Part shown: piece by piece, positions 22,916 through 34,794 of the stretch
How the letters are laid out: each line of letters opens with the position of its first letter
Position numbering within the stretch: the stretch's first letter is position 1
NCBI GenBank assembly: GCA_027946365.1
Contig: JAPEUQ010000002.1
Coordinates: 1,302,001 to 1,366,000, forward strand
Reading direction: 5' to 3'
Origin: Kalmusia sp. IMI 367209
Taxonomy: Eukaryota; Ascomycota; Dothideomycetes; Pleosporales; Didymosphaeriaceae
DNA: 64,000 nt
Made by a program: the position numbers and the translations under genes
The notes under the pieces: model-generated
Seen by the model: only the letters and a program-made list of their open reading frames with translations
What the model was told of the DNA's origin: nothing
The model's database searches: none

Positions 22916-24109
22916 TTATCGTCCACTTCTTACCTGATACTTCGGTCTCTCGCTCAAATCTACCACAAGGCACTTCTCCTCGCTCTTGCCGCACGTCTCG
23001 AACAAACTAACAGCACCCCCCTCAATCTTGATTACCGTACTACTTCCTGCATAACATACGCTCTTCTCCACCCCACACCGGTTAGCCAACAACACGTACC
23101 ATGCGCCCTCCACCTCCTTACTCTTCTCTACGATGGGCTGGAACCGCTCGACCCAGTAGGCAACGGTAGCGACATCTGGGGACGACGGTTCAACGGTGAG
23201 TTCGGTGGGGGTGAGGTGGCAGAGCCAGGCCATGGAGACACAGATGAGGGGAATAGGGGAGGAAGCTGAAGGGACAGAGGGGATGGGGGCGAGACAGGCG
23301 GTTGCGAACTCGTAGGCTTCCCAGGGGGCGAGGAAGCGGTGCGGGTTAATGTCCATACAAATACCGAGCGTGACGGGACCCAGGTTTCCTAGGGACGTAG
23401 TGGCGAAGCGTGACGGGGGCTCAGAAGCCCAGGTTTCATCTGTGTAGTAGAGGAAGGATTTGCGGTAATTGTTGAGGATGTCGCCTGTGGGGGAGACTGT
23501 GACGGCGGAATTGTCTGGTGGATGGTCATTTTGGATACCATGGGTAAACATCCATTTCGTAGAGGACAGAGGTTGGACAAGGTCTAAGATAGAGAGTGAT
23601 GAGGAATAGATACTTACAGTTAACTGGTGGCGCATCAGAAGTGCGCTCTGGGTATCCAACAGTAACATGGCAATTGTAGTGCTTTGCGACTTGTATAGCC
23701 CAACGAGTAGTTACGCCAGCCGTTGTGGGCTCGAGATATGGCTCAATCTCTTCGAGGGAGTGGAAGTTGTAGCCTAGATAGTCTAAGCTTATGAAAGACT
23801 AAAGTCCCTCGAAGGACTCATATAACTCATTTTTATCTTGGGCTGGATTAAAGGTGGGCATAGGTGCGTGCTAAGAGAAAACAATGCCATGGAACTTGTC
23901 CAGAAGTTTCAAACAATTCGATTGATCCACAGTCTTAAGCAATACAGTAAGTCAATGACAGATCGCTTACCTGAGAAGGCCATTTCAGGCAGTACCAGCC
24001 AGCCTAGATCCACGGGTATCTTCGACTGTCGCAGCAGGTCATCTGCTCTCTTGATATTCTCTTCCACTGTACCCACATTCGGGGCAAATTGGAGTAAAGC
24101 TATCTTCAT
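22916..24109 (-). CDS. nta1: Protein N-terminal amidase, carbon-nitrogen hydrolase
   Basis: Exons 23971-24109, 23618-23773 and 22916-23583 give 320 residues. The nitrilase-fold triad is visible: Glu in LVLPEMAFSGYNF, Lys in NNYRKSFLYY, and Cys in LGICMDINPHRF. The CMDINP(H/Y)RF block and the AGVTTRW...VGYPER region are typical of fungal Nta1, which deamidates N-terminal Asn and Gln to start the Arg/N-degron pathway. The first intron is 197 nt, long for this window, while the second is only 34 nt (23584-23617), unusually short, so that junction is the least certain. The frame is preserved through both joins. Divergent from the COQ8-type kinase, sharing a 424-nt upstream region. Confidence 0.85.
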
Positions 24110-24533
24110 GTTTTGGATTCAGGTCGCACTGTCACCTGTCATAGTACTCGAGGGTGAACCGTGTGTTGTGGCGTGCGGGGAAGTTGTTTGTTGTTGATAG
24201 AAGTAGACGACGCCGCTAAAGCATTAATACACGTGAGGCAGACTCTCAATGAGGGCACAACGGTTGAACGTAAATTACAACCGCATAGCTGGATCGTCCC
24301 ATCGTGAAAGGAGTGAATGAAGTGGGACAGACGGTTCCTGAAAAGGTCTAGAACGCTGAACATCATTAGCCAATCAAACCGCCCTCCCCGGTAGAGCTTG
24401 GGCCGAACGAGCTATGACGCTATCATCTCTTTTTACCAATTCACCAAAGTCTGTCGAGCCCCACAAGACGCTTGCATCGTTATCGGCGCTTTGCGATGCG
24501 TTCGCTAATGCGGTAGTACTTTGACTTGATCCA
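24110..24533. promoter_or_regulatory. Divergent promoter between amidase and COQ8-type kinase
   Basis: The start codons at 24109 (-) and 24534 (+) are 424 nt apart, so both promoters must fit here. I saw no TATA box or other clear element. Confidence 0.45.
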
Positions 24534-27307
24534 ATGGCTGGCAGACGGTTCATCGACGCCGCGAAGCTGTTCAATGCCTCCAAAAGCATCGCGCAGCAGC
24601 ACATCAAGCTTCGCTCGCAACAGCTCGACGTGTACAGCAAGACATCCACCATCGCGAAGGCTGCGAAGAGCCAGACAGACCGCATAACTTTGACCCTTGA
24701 GGCGGCCCGTGCGCTTTCACAGCGGTTGAATGAGGAGGTTCCGAAGTACGCGTCGGCGGCGGCGCAACGAGCGACAGCTTCGCGGGATGGAGATGTACCG
24801 AGAAAGGAGACTGTGAGAGGGGAAACGGTGAGGGGTGATACAGAGACTGGCTTGGAACAAGACCATCACTATGATCGATCGGGACGGACTACAAAAGCTG
24901 AGAGACCGGCTGAGGGTGAGCTGGGTGTGCAGCAGGAGGAGGCCGAGCGGGCGCCGCTGCCGGATGGGACAATTCCTTCCAATGGAATTACGCTAGATGA
25001 AGAGGCAAAAGGCCAGGATACATTCAATGAGCGCCCGGTACCGGAGCCTCCTAAGGAACCATTGGGGGATGAATCCCACGTAGGTCAGAAAGAAGACGAG
25101 GGCATTAGACCCGTGGAATCGAGGGCATCTACGATACCGCTGCCAGGCAAAAGCCTGCTGGTACATTCGCATCTCACGTCCGCACTTCACCGCGAGTTTC
25201 CGAACAGATCCCTTCGCACGCAAACGAGGCGTACCACCCCACTCCGACTCCCAAAGTACAGAAGCTACAAGAGGGCCACGACCGAGACATCTTCTATTCG
25301 AGATCAGTAGAATCGAATCCGACACCCTCTCCGTCCCCGAAAACACAGATACCCAAGCATACCGAGACTGACCAAGAAAGCGATGTTCACGTTAGCGATG
25401 GGCAATTGAATCAAGACGTATACTATGGTGTGCCTGAGCCAGCCCAAGAACAGGTGCAGAGAGAGGACATTCCATCACGGACTGCTGTACCAGAGCAGCA
25501 GGATGGGACACCAGAAGGAATCAATACAGATGTGTTCCGCACGAAGCGGGTCGCGAAAATGCTCGGAGGCAACCCGTATCAGCAGAAACCTCATCTCGAT
25601 CTGAAAAGCGCATCCGGGACTCCGCATGACCACACGAAGACCGCACAGGGCCATGATCAAGATACGTTCAACGTGCGGAGCAGTGAAGAGAACCAGCCGA
25701 CAAAGCCTGAGGAGCCCACCCATAAGGCGCAACCTGCCACTACTGAGAAGGAGATGCACGATTTCGCCTCACAACTGGCTAAGGATGCAGAAGCAGCCCA
25801 ATCACCCATCTCTGAGGTATGCTCATCTTTGCCTATCGACATGAAGCATACTGATTTACTGACAGCGAAACCGTAGATATCCGGCGATATAAACACCGAA
25901 CCTCGAAAAGCCCCATATGAGTTGCGAGAATCACGAGTACCGTCATCTCGCTTCGGACGTCTATGGCAATACGCGGGCCTGGGTACAAGCATGGCTTTTG
26001 GTGCTGTGGGCGAAAGCCTACGACGCGTCACTGGTACAGCAGCAGCGACTGGCGGCTCGCTAATGCTGAGTCCTGGAAACTTGGAAATTCTGGTGGCAAA
26101 GCTTTCGCGCATGCGAGGCGCAGCTCTGAAGCTGGGCCAGATCATCAGCTTCCAGGGTAGGTACCATTGTTGCCACAATCATTACCGTTTTTAAAGTTAG
26201 ACAGATATCAAGATGCTACCTCCAGCTATACACGAAGTCTTGCAGCGTGTTCAAGACAGCGCAGACTATATGCCGGCCTCTCAACGCAACAAAGTTCTCG
26301 CAAATAACCTAGGTAATGACTGGCGAGATTTATTTTACTCGTTCGACGATATACCCATTGCAGCAGCGTCTATAGGCCAGGTCCACAAGGCTGTTCTGCG
26401 GTCTACAGGACAGACTGTAGCAGTCAAAGTGCAATACCCCGGAGTAGCCGACTCCATCGACTCCGACCTAAACAACCTCTCTATCCTTTTGACTGCTTCG
26501 CGTCTCCTGCCCAAGGGTCTCTTCCTCGATAGAACCATCGCCAATGCTCGCACAGAGCTGGCGTGGGAATGTGACTACGTTCGCGAAGCAGAGTGGCAAG
26601 AGCGCTTCCGCGAGGCGCTCGCTGACGATCCTGACGTTTTCAAAGTGCCCAAGATATTTCCCGAAGCCTGTGGCCCTCAGGTCTTGACCGCAGAATTAGT
26701 ACATGGGGTCGGCGTCGCGAAGCTGCCTGCTTTGAGCCAAGAGAAACGCGACTGGATTGGCACGCAAATATTACGCCTTTGTTTACGCGAGATCGTTGAG
26801 TTCAAATTCATGCAAACTGATCCAAACTGGACCAACTTCCTCTACAACGAAAAAGACCACAAAATTGAGCTTCTCGACTTCGGTGCTTCTCGCGAGTATC
26901 CCGACGAGTTCGTCGACCCGTACATCAATGTGCTCATCGCAGCCTCCAAGGACGACCGTCCCGCCATCCACAATCTCTCCGTTCAACTTGGTTACCTCAC
27001 TGGCGCGGAGTCCAAACCTATGCTAGATGCACATATCCAGTCTGTCCTCACTCTGGCTGAACCCTTCCACGCTTCCGGCCCAGAGATCTACGATTTTAGA
27101 GACCAAACTATTACGGACAGGGTGCGGAGTTTGATTCCGGTAATGGTGCGCGAGAGATTGGCGCCGCCACCAGAGGAGACATACAGTCTACATCGAAAGC
27201 TGAGCGGCGCCTTCCTGCTTTGTGCGAGATTGGGGAGCAGGGTTCCATGTCGCGAGCTGTTCGAAAAGGCTGTCGAGGTCTATCGCAAAGGTGGAAAGAT
27301 GGAGTGA
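24534..27307 (+). CDS. coq8: ABC1/COQ8-type atypical kinase, mitochondrial
   Basis: Exons 24534-25160, 25208-25816, 25877-26156 and 26205-27307 join in frame to 872 residues. The C-terminal half is a UbiB/ABC1 kinase-like domain with the KxGQ motif (AALKLGQIISFQ), the Ala-rich loop AAASIGQVHKAV, VAVKVQYPGV, the catalytic-loop DPNWTNFLY and the metal-binding LLDFGASREYP. COQ8 supports coenzyme Q assembly in the mitochondrial matrix and has ATPase rather than ordinary protein-kinase activity. The first 400 or so residues are polar and low complexity, apart from a helical start (MAGRRFIDAAKLFNASKSIA), which may act in import. The first intron is only 47 nt. Length agrees with Pezizomycotina orthologues, which also carry long linkers. 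Confidence 0.9.
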
Positions 27308-27617
27308 GGAAGACAGGTGAATCGAGGAATGTAAGTATACATTGTGCCATATTGTAAATATGTTAGGTTTCATCTCATCCTATTTGCTCATCCTATTTGC
27401 GAATGCGACTCAACGTTGCAGTCTCTTTCAACCGGCTCTAACCCAATTTGATTCATTTCATTGTCTATTCGCGAACGTCCCCCACCCATCGACAATTTCT
27501 TTGTCGCTGAGATGCATATTTGTCTCGAAGCAAACACATTACCCACAATGACCTCTTTTACTCCTGCATCCCTACTACAATATCGCAGTCTCTCGTCTGC
27601 ACACGAGATCGAGAGAG
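27308..27617. other. Short intergenic spacer
   Basis: Spacer of 310 nt between two same-strand genes; holds the COQ8 3' end and the next promoter. No gene seen. Confidence 0.4.
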
Positions 27618-28355
27618 ATGGCAAAGAGCACGATGTATGCGCAGTACGAGAGGAGCCCCTTTTTGGGAACAACCATGCTGGGTTTGGCGGAGAGGAGGAG
27701 TCAATTAGGTGGTGAGAGTCCGTTGGCTGAGAGAGATAAAGAGAACAGAAAACGGAGCCGCAGAGTGTTAGAGAGGAGACAAAGCGTCGCTGAGCCTAAG
27801 ATCGGAGATGAAGATACTAGTGAAGGTACGCTTGCCCCAAAAATTTATGATTTACAGAAGAGGAGCAGCACTGATCAAGCTATAGAGCCGGACGACCAAG
27901 AAACCGCTGCCGAAATTACTCGTGGGGAAATGTATTCAACCGAAGGCGGGAGTGAGGATGGCGGTGATGACAATGACGACGACAATGACGACGACAATGA
28001 CAATGGTCATCACCGCCCCGAATCAGATAACAGCAACCATCGCGAAGGCTCCGCTGCCTCGCGCTCCCCATCATTTTCTTTCCCCGGCCCTCTCTTAGCT
28101 GCCCAAGCACAGCCAGTACCAACTACCAGCCCCCTGTACCTCGGCTGGTCTGAATCGCCTAAGCTCATGACGTACAGGTGCGGCGGATTCGAGCAGTTAG
28201 AGTATATGTTGGATGGGGAGAAGAGGTCTGGGGCGGAGTCTTGTGGGGCGGTGGTAGAGCTGAAAAGAGGGGAGCCATTGAGGTGTCGGAGCTGTGGGGG
28301 GAGGGTGTTATTCAAAGTTCGGACGAAAAGGATGGTTCAATTCGAGGCGAGGTAG
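27618..28355 (+). CDS. Rpb12-like RNA polymerase subunit (ABC10-alpha) with extended N-terminus
   Basis: One open frame of 245 residues; the true start is uncertain. The last 40 residues, LKRGEPLRCRSCGG followed by RVLFKVRTKRMVQFEAR, match the C-terminal zinc ribbon of Rpb12/RPC10, the small subunit shared by RNA polymerases I, II and III. Two things are odd. The first CxxC pair is split: YRCGG and SCGAVVE are separated by an extra 18 residues (28185-28238), and I found no GT-AG intron that would remove them cleanly. Also, about 180 residues precede the ribbon, including an acidic Asp/Asn repeat (near 27960-28010), while the usual protein is about 70 residues. The upstream part may belong to introns or 5' UTR, with the real first exons elsewhere. 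Confidence 0.6.
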   Translation: MAKSTMYAQYERSPFLGTTMLGLAERRSQLGGESPLAERDKENRKRSRRVLERRQSVAEPKIGDEDTSEGTLAPKIYDLQKRSSTDQAIEPDDQETAAEITRGEMYSTEGGSEDGGDDNDDDNDDDNDNGHHRPESDNSNHREGSAASRSPSFSFPGPLLAAQAQPVPTTSPLYLGWSESPKLMTYRCGGFEQLEYMLDGEKRSGAESCGAVVELKRGEPLRCRSCGGRVLFKVRTKRMVQFEAR

Positions 28356-28864
28356 AGAAAAAGAAGGGAAGATGTCAAACTGACGAATTAATTTGTGCTG
28401 TCGTGGTAATTCATTTTATTAATGTGAGTTCTATGTATATCTAATAACCATTCGACTCCTGTGTATGCTTTCGTCATAGTTCTCGTCTTGATCGCTGGCC
28501 CGGAGCAGAAGTCTACCTCGCAATCAATTACTCACAACGTCATACTCCAGACAAGAATAAACCTCTGTGTCTACGGCGCCCATCAGATGGTTCCAACGGC
28601 TACATCCTCCACAGCTGTCACTAGCGCACCCTTTTCCGCCCCAGCTGACTAAGACCAAGCTCCTCCAAGGACATCACTACACCCCTTCAATACTAGTATA
28701 ACACCACGATCACCGTGCTCTTCCCAATTCGGTATAGCGCGTTCAAAACATCTGACATCCACCAAAAGCCATGCAGCACCTTGCGCCATAGCACCATTGG
28801 CTCCGCTCCATCCATAGAAGACCACTTTGCTGTCCCGCCTAGGGACGGGTAAAGCTATATAAAC
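28356..28864. other. Intergenic spacer
   Basis: About 510 nt between two same-strand genes. A minus-strand ORF overlaps the right end but shows no recognisable content and lies over the next gene's start. Confidence 0.4.
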
Positions 28865-29549
28865 ATGTGGTCGACGCGTGCATTCACCACGCTCTGCAGG
28901 ACCACCGCACCCCGGCAATCGCGTCACATATCCTTTGGAGCTTCGAGGTTCTTTTCGAGTGCGAACATGGCGCCTGTGCCGATTATTGTTTGTGGTAAAT
29001 CGCCGGAGATCGCGAGGCTGGTGAGGAAGAACTTGCTTCCGGAGTATGACGGTAAATACGCTTCTCTCCTAGCCGTTTCCTATCTCGGATTTGTTGTTGA
29101 TGCGATCATTAGCGGTCCATATTATTATGAGCGTCGATGCAGGCACGTCCGAGATCCCACTTCTTCTCTCGGGCAAGACGCCGCCGAATGCGGGAGACAA
29201 TTTGGGCTCGCAGGAGTACTCGCAGGTGCCGAGGGCTGTAGTCGCAGGCGGGGGTTTTGACGACGCAATGTTTGAGGCGATGAAGAAGGCAAGCGATGAG
29301 ACGGCGGGTGCAGAGAAGGTGCCATGGCTGAAATTGGGTACGTGATTGGACTTGTTGCTCCCGAGAAGATGTTTGTATTAACGTAGTGGATGTGTAGATA
29401 AAGCAACGTTGAGGCCGGGACAGAAGACAGCGGGGACTGAGAGACCGAGTGCGGATCAGTTTGAGGCTTTTGCAATTATAACGGCGAAGAGGGTCAAGAA
29501 GTGTCTGGATAGGGAAGATGTCATAGGTGATGGGGTCTGGGAGTACTAA
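28865..29549 (+). CDS. Conserved fungal protein of unknown function, probably mitochondrial
   Basis: Exons 28865-29051, 29113-29337 and 29398-29549 give 187 residues with phases that fit (Asp-Ala at the first join, Leu-Asp at the second). The N-terminus, MWSTRAFTTLCRTTAPRQSR, is rich in Arg/Ser/Thr without acids, a typical mitochondrial import signal. The body reads PVPIIVCGKSPEIARLVRKN and VHIIMSVDAGTSEIPLLLSG and ends with ITAKRVKKCLDREDVIGDGV. It resembles a small Rossmann-like fold that senses or modifies a substrate, but I do not recognise the family. If translation began at the internal Met near residue 35 (MAPVPIIVCG) the protein would be cytosolic, so dual targeting is possible. Confidence 0.75.
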
Positions 29550-29743
29550 GCATTATGGAACGACTGTATGATTTGTGAACACATCAGAAACAAATTTGTT
29601 AGTAAGTTATTGTCTATATTGAAATTCTTAGGATAGTTCGAGTTACATCATTACCCTAGACCTTTGCTATCATTATGTGGCTGATTGAATGTATTTGCAG
29701 ACAGCAGCTGAGGTTATGATGATAAAGTCGGATCAAAGCGTAT

Positions 29744-31750
29744 TCACTCAGAAGGAACAGCTCTCAGTAAGTCTCCCTGCGCCTTCAACGCAGGTTTGAA
29801 ACGCTTCACCATATCCATCCTATTCATTCGCACGTTCACCATCTTGAGTCCCTTGCCATTCCAGAACTTCGCGTTTTCGAGTATCGGCATGAGCTCGCCC
29901 CATGTGCCTACGTCGTACGTGTCGACACTATAATCACCTTCGCCCTTGCGTGGTGCGCCCATCATTTCCGGCGCCTTTGAGTACCTCCATGGTGCAATGT
30001 CGTTGTACTCCTGCTCTTCGCCGTGAATCATCCTCTCGTATGTGTATCCATCGTTATTTATTAGGAAGATATACGCATCCAACTTGTGCTTGATTATCGT
30101 ACTGAGTTCTTGTGCAGAAACCTGGAAGCTGCCGTCGCCTTCGAAGAGAATCGTACGGCCGCCAGTGTTGAGTTCGCGCTGAGCGAGCGCAACGCCTTGG
30201 GCGGCAGGAAGCATTTGGCCAATGCTGAGCCAAATTGGAGAGTTGATCAGTTTGACGTTCGGAGGGAGGACAAAGTCGCGGCCACCAGGAAGTGGAGTGG
30301 CGTTTGCACAGATAATCACGTCTTGAGGACGGAAGTACGAGGACATGCGAAGGTAGAAGCTGTCTTGGTCGATTGGTGCTGATGAAACTGGGAGAGGTAA
30401 GGCTTTCTGCACATCTCGGATCTTGGGTAACGATGATGCTTTTGCAGGTTTCTGCAGCCGAGTGGTGTCAAGTTTGCTAATTAGTTGTTGTAGCAAGCTT
30501 TTCACGTGCAGAGAATGTACTTCGGTGTCTCCAATTTGGACCGCTGTGCGACGGAATGAGATGGAGATATCCTTCTTGGGTATGTTGCTCCAACTTTGTG
30601 TGTTTACGTTGGTCAGAAAAGGACTGAAGAGCAAAGCCAAGTCCGCAGTGTCCGTGTAAGGCGCAAAGTCGAGTGTGCCAAAGTTGCCCGCGGTGACGCC
30701 ATGATAATTGGGCAGCGAACCATCGATGATGCCGCCTCCAAACGTGTAACTCATTGTTGGAAACCCAGTCAATTTTGCAAACTTATTGACCTCATCGACG
30801 ATCTGATCGGGTGCTGCAAGACCGTCGACTAGGATGTATGGTTGCTTCGAAGCATATATGCGATTCAGAATGGTATCAACAACCTTTGCTTCGAGTTTCT
30901 CTTCATTCGTGGGAGGGAGAAGGTTTAGGGGCGATGACAGAGGCTCTTCGTCTACTGGAACCGTGACCATGTCGCTAGGCATCTCCATATACACGGGTCT
31001 GCTCTCTCTCACGCATGTTTGCACAGTTTGATCTATCAATTCTGCGGCGTCCTTTGGCTCAAACAGCGCAGCTTGTGCAACAGTATAGTTTTTCCAGATG
31101 TTAGCGTGTACTCGTAAGTTGCCGTCGCCCAGGCTATGCTGCACGACTCCTCCGGTCTTGTACGTCTTCCGTGAAGGGCATCCTACAATATGTACCTGGA
31201 TATATTCAGCTGGCTTAGCCTCGAACTTTGATATTCAAGGACAGTCGAAACACCGGCCCGAAGTGCCACCGCTGCGGGTGTCTAGACACCAGCTCTAGGT
31301 ACTTGCAAAGCGATAGCTTGGCAATCAAATACTTCGGACGACGGTGCAAACTTTGCGCAGGTGGGCTGACAGAAAGTTGAAACTTGAAGTGTAGGTCACG
31401 TACCATAGGACTGTATTCTGCGTATGATCCAGCAACAGCGTTCAGAGCACTCAACTCTCCGACACCGTATTGTGTGAAGAGGGCAGAAATTCCCTTGATC
31501 CTAGCGTATCCATCGGCAGCATAGCCAGCGTTTAGCTCATTACAGTTTCCCACCCATCGAAGCCCTGCTGGTTTCATGCGATCCAGTGCCAGGAGAAAGA
31601 AGCCTCCCGGAACACCCTGCCATTGGTTTTATTCGATGGGTACACAGCAGATGAGTGATAGAATGGTCAGCTCACATGTATAGACCCCACACCTAACTGA
31701 TGGAGCCGTGTGAACAGGTAAGTAGCCAAGCTCACCGTTTTACGACTCAT
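29744..31750 (-). CDS. Pyruvate-decarboxylase-like ThDP enzyme with altered active site
   Basis: Exons 31676-31750, 31404-31616 and 29744-31195 give 579 residues, normal for a 2-keto-acid decarboxylase. The ThDP-activating Glu is present in [20 protein letters not shown], the cofactor motif runs from [12 protein letters not shown] to [14 protein letters not shown], and the last of these keeps the Glu equal to yeast Pdc1 Glu477. Two other yeast catalytic positions are changed: Asp28 (GDFN in yeast) is Gly30 in [11 protein letters not shown], and His114 of the HH pair is Gln115 in [10 protein letters not shown] (His116 is kept). The enzyme may thus decarboxylate a different keto acid, carboligate, or be impaired. 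The second intron is 208 nt. It lies 4.4 kb upstream of the polyketide synthase with one gene between them, so a metabolic link is speculative. Confidence 0.88.
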
Positions 31751-32938
31751 TGTGGGCGGTCACGGGCGAATAGGGTAGGTGTTTCAAAACGACTGAGCAA
31801 TGAGCATGGAGGGCAATCCTGGGCAAAAGAAGACGTGCTGACAAACGCAGCACGGTCACACACCACGCGCCCAGTAACGGAAGTCACGCTCCCGCTCTTG
31901 CCATGCGGATTAGTTGATGCTGCGCGTGAGGGTTGTTGCTTTAGTGCTGATAGGAGCAGCGGCAAGTGCTACGCCCCACGTATCTCCTTTTTGGATTAGC
32001 GCGCAAGCGCAAGGGAAGTGCCGTCATGGACGTGCAACCTGCCATCCGCTCCACTGCCTTTTCGTCAACATCGACTTTCATGGACATCGATCCACTCTTG
32101 CATACGCGCCGTTTCAACACGGTCTCGGAGCATTATTCGGGTTGATGCATGGTACCGCGTGCCTGGGCTGTCTCGTCACCACAATCTGAAACGCGTCCTC
32201 GTCCTACCTCCTGGAACACAGAACACAGCACCTGCAGTTGCCCGCAGCTTCATTGTCGAGACCAAAGTTCTAGAGACAACACCTGCAGGCTTCTGATCGA
32301 TCAACTTCAATAATGAACCACTTACAATCGTCCACGACGGCTACCTACCTAGTCCATGTCTGTAACATTGAATGGTTAATTTGCAGTGGTCCTCCCTAAA
32401 CTCACTATCCTCAGTTAGGATTTATTCCTCAGGTTCGTTCGAGATCAGTCTCGCTTTCTGTCTGAGGCTCCCATAGACCCACCCCCACTGAACGTCATTT
32501 GCTGGGACTCATCCGCGGCTCCCCGTGCTTGAGATGATCGTCTTTTAACAGGCCAAGCCCTTGGATCGATTAATGCGTTGTGTGCTGACGAGGATTCTTC
32601 CAAGGATCCCCCACAGCTCGGACACCTTATCATCTAGTCGCTAAGGCTTCGTCGAGCGCAATATGAATGCGGCTCAGGCACCTTTCTGACGTCTTGAGGC
32701 TCACGGAGGCACCTGTCGACAAAATTCACAATGAGGCGGGGATAGTAGGTCGACGTTGAAGGATGCCAATGTTAGATTAGATTTCACCACTCACGACTTT
32801 CTTCACGCTCTTTTACACGACCGTTCGCTGTTCGTTCGCTTCTCTGAGAGTTGATCTCCTCAGACTATACTAATGCTATAATATTGCCTATCGTTCACGA
32901 AGTTGATCTTCGTCCAACTCAGTACAGTAATAGCCACC
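31751..32938. other. Divergent intergenic region
   Basis: About 1.2 kb between the decarboxylase-like start (-) and the next gene (+). No supported ORF. It must hold both promoters. Confidence 0.45.
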
Positions 32939-34794
32939 ATGGCGCAAACACTCTCTTTTTCTCCGCTGGCGCTGGACCTGCCCAACTCTCGCATGAGTGT
33001 CGACTTCTCGACCTTCACGTCGTCGCACCCGAAGCCAACAAACAACTTCTCGAGGAAGCCGCAACCGCCTTTTCAAGTGCAACATCAGATCGCACGTCGA
33101 CCTGTAGCCAAACCCCTTCCTCTGCCAAACCTTCAGGAAGAGCCTGAGGCTATCAATGTTCGAAACCCCTCACAGAAGGCTCGAAAATGGCCTTGGACAC
33201 GACAACAGCACCCTGGGACTACGGGCACAGAATCCCCGACAACTGTACTCTCAAGGGCGAACTCTAATGCTTCCACGATATCGTCAACATCGTTGGCCTC
33301 GACGGGCGTGTCGTCGGTCTTTTCACGCACACAAACTTTGTCCACTGCTCGCACGTCGCTCTCTTCGGTGGAGTACAGTGAGCCTCAAAAATTTTCGACG
33401 AGAAAGAAACTAGATTTATCATCGCTGCCTCTATCGTTACTCGAACACATATTAGCTTACGCTCTGTGTCTCCCACTGACGGTGTCCGTCGGCCCTCAAA
33501 ACTCCGAGAACCGCCATATGCAGTATCGCTATCACAGGGCGGGACTAGATTACATCGATATCCAGCTAATCCGCAAGCATCCCTGTTTCATGGTGTCTCA
33601 TTATATCCGCGACGTTGCATTGGACGTTTTCCATCAGAAGTGCGACTTCGTCGTCGACATGCATCGGATTTACCATACCAAAGTGTCTTCAACCGTCAAC
33701 GATAATTTGAGAATACATGAGAAGTTTTGGATCAACGAAGCACCGCCGAGGATGGTTTCAGATACTCTACGCAGCCTTTCTAGACTCAATATTCGCCTTC
33801 CCGTTCCTAGTTGTGAAAACGGCGGCCATCGAGGGCGCGATGAGCATGATTGGATGGATGGAAGTGACGGTAGAGGCGGGGGCAATTGGAAGATCAAGAG
33901 CATGAGGCGAGAACAGGACGATGCAACAAGAGTTCAGAAATGCCTGGAGGCCATCATTGGGCTGGTCATGGTTGATCCCTCAGCTGAAGATGTGTCGCGA
34001 GGTCGGACAGGAACATTGTCACGAAGCAGCTCATTGAAACGAAGCCTCTCGCGAGCGAGAAGCAGGAGCCGCGGCCGGCGCTCCGAAAGCCGTAGCAGTT
34101 CGAGGCAAGGCGGTGACGAGACTGACGAGAAGCGGCGATTGAAACGGTTGGAGGTGTTCTTGGTCAAGAGGAATTCTCATGCTATGGTGTTGCCAGAGAC
34201 GCTAGGTCTGATCAAACTCCTCCGTTCTGTCCCCGTCAACGGCTTCACAAAGTATTTCTTCGAGCTAGAAGAGCAGCAAGTCCTATGGGCGACAAAACAT
34301 CGGAAGAAGTGGAAGGGGTTTGAGCCTGACGGAACAAGGCTCCTCAACGGTATGCCTATCTCATTCACTAGGTTACAATCGTGTTTCACTGACTCTTCAT
34401 AGATCTACAAGGCCTGACTATTGCTGACAAACCTATCGAACCCATACGCACTCCCACAGAATTCAAGTTTATTAATGTCAGCAAGACCGGAAAGCTGCAA
34501 CTATCTGATACGGCCATACCGAAAACTCCCATCGTACTCGAGCGTCCTAGGACTGCGGAAGAGGATTCACCTCATCTGCCGGCTGCCACTCCGGCTGCCC
34601 GACGCATGGGTTTACCTTGGGTGCGCAAGAAAATACACCAACGGAAGAGTAGCAAGGACAGCTTTGCAATTATGATCGACGAGGGCATGGAGACAGTAGG
34701 TTCGAGTGGCACCATAACTTCGGGACGCAACAATCCACCTTCTGTTGACGAGCTCAGGAAGATAGCAGAGGATATTAAAAACGGACTGTATTGA
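32939..34794 (+). CDS. Large unrecognised protein with Ser-rich head and Arg-Ser linker
   Basis: Exons 32939-34349 and 34403-34794 give 600 residues. I chose the ATG at 32939 (context CACCATGG, MAQTLSFSPLALDLPNSR). The first 170 residues are Ser/Thr/Pro-rich and look disordered. Then comes LDLSSLPLSLLEHILAYALC, which resembles the first helices of an F-box-like motif, followed by a compact region with HPCFMVSHYIRDVALDVFHQ. A basic stretch near residue 370 (RSRSRGRRSESRSSSRQGG) is SR-like. A folded part, RLKRLEVFLVKRNSHAMVLP, and a C-terminal PWVRKKIHQRKSSKDSF follow. It is probably a conserved ascomycete protein; I cannot name a family. The F-box-like assignment is weak. Confidence 0.78.
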
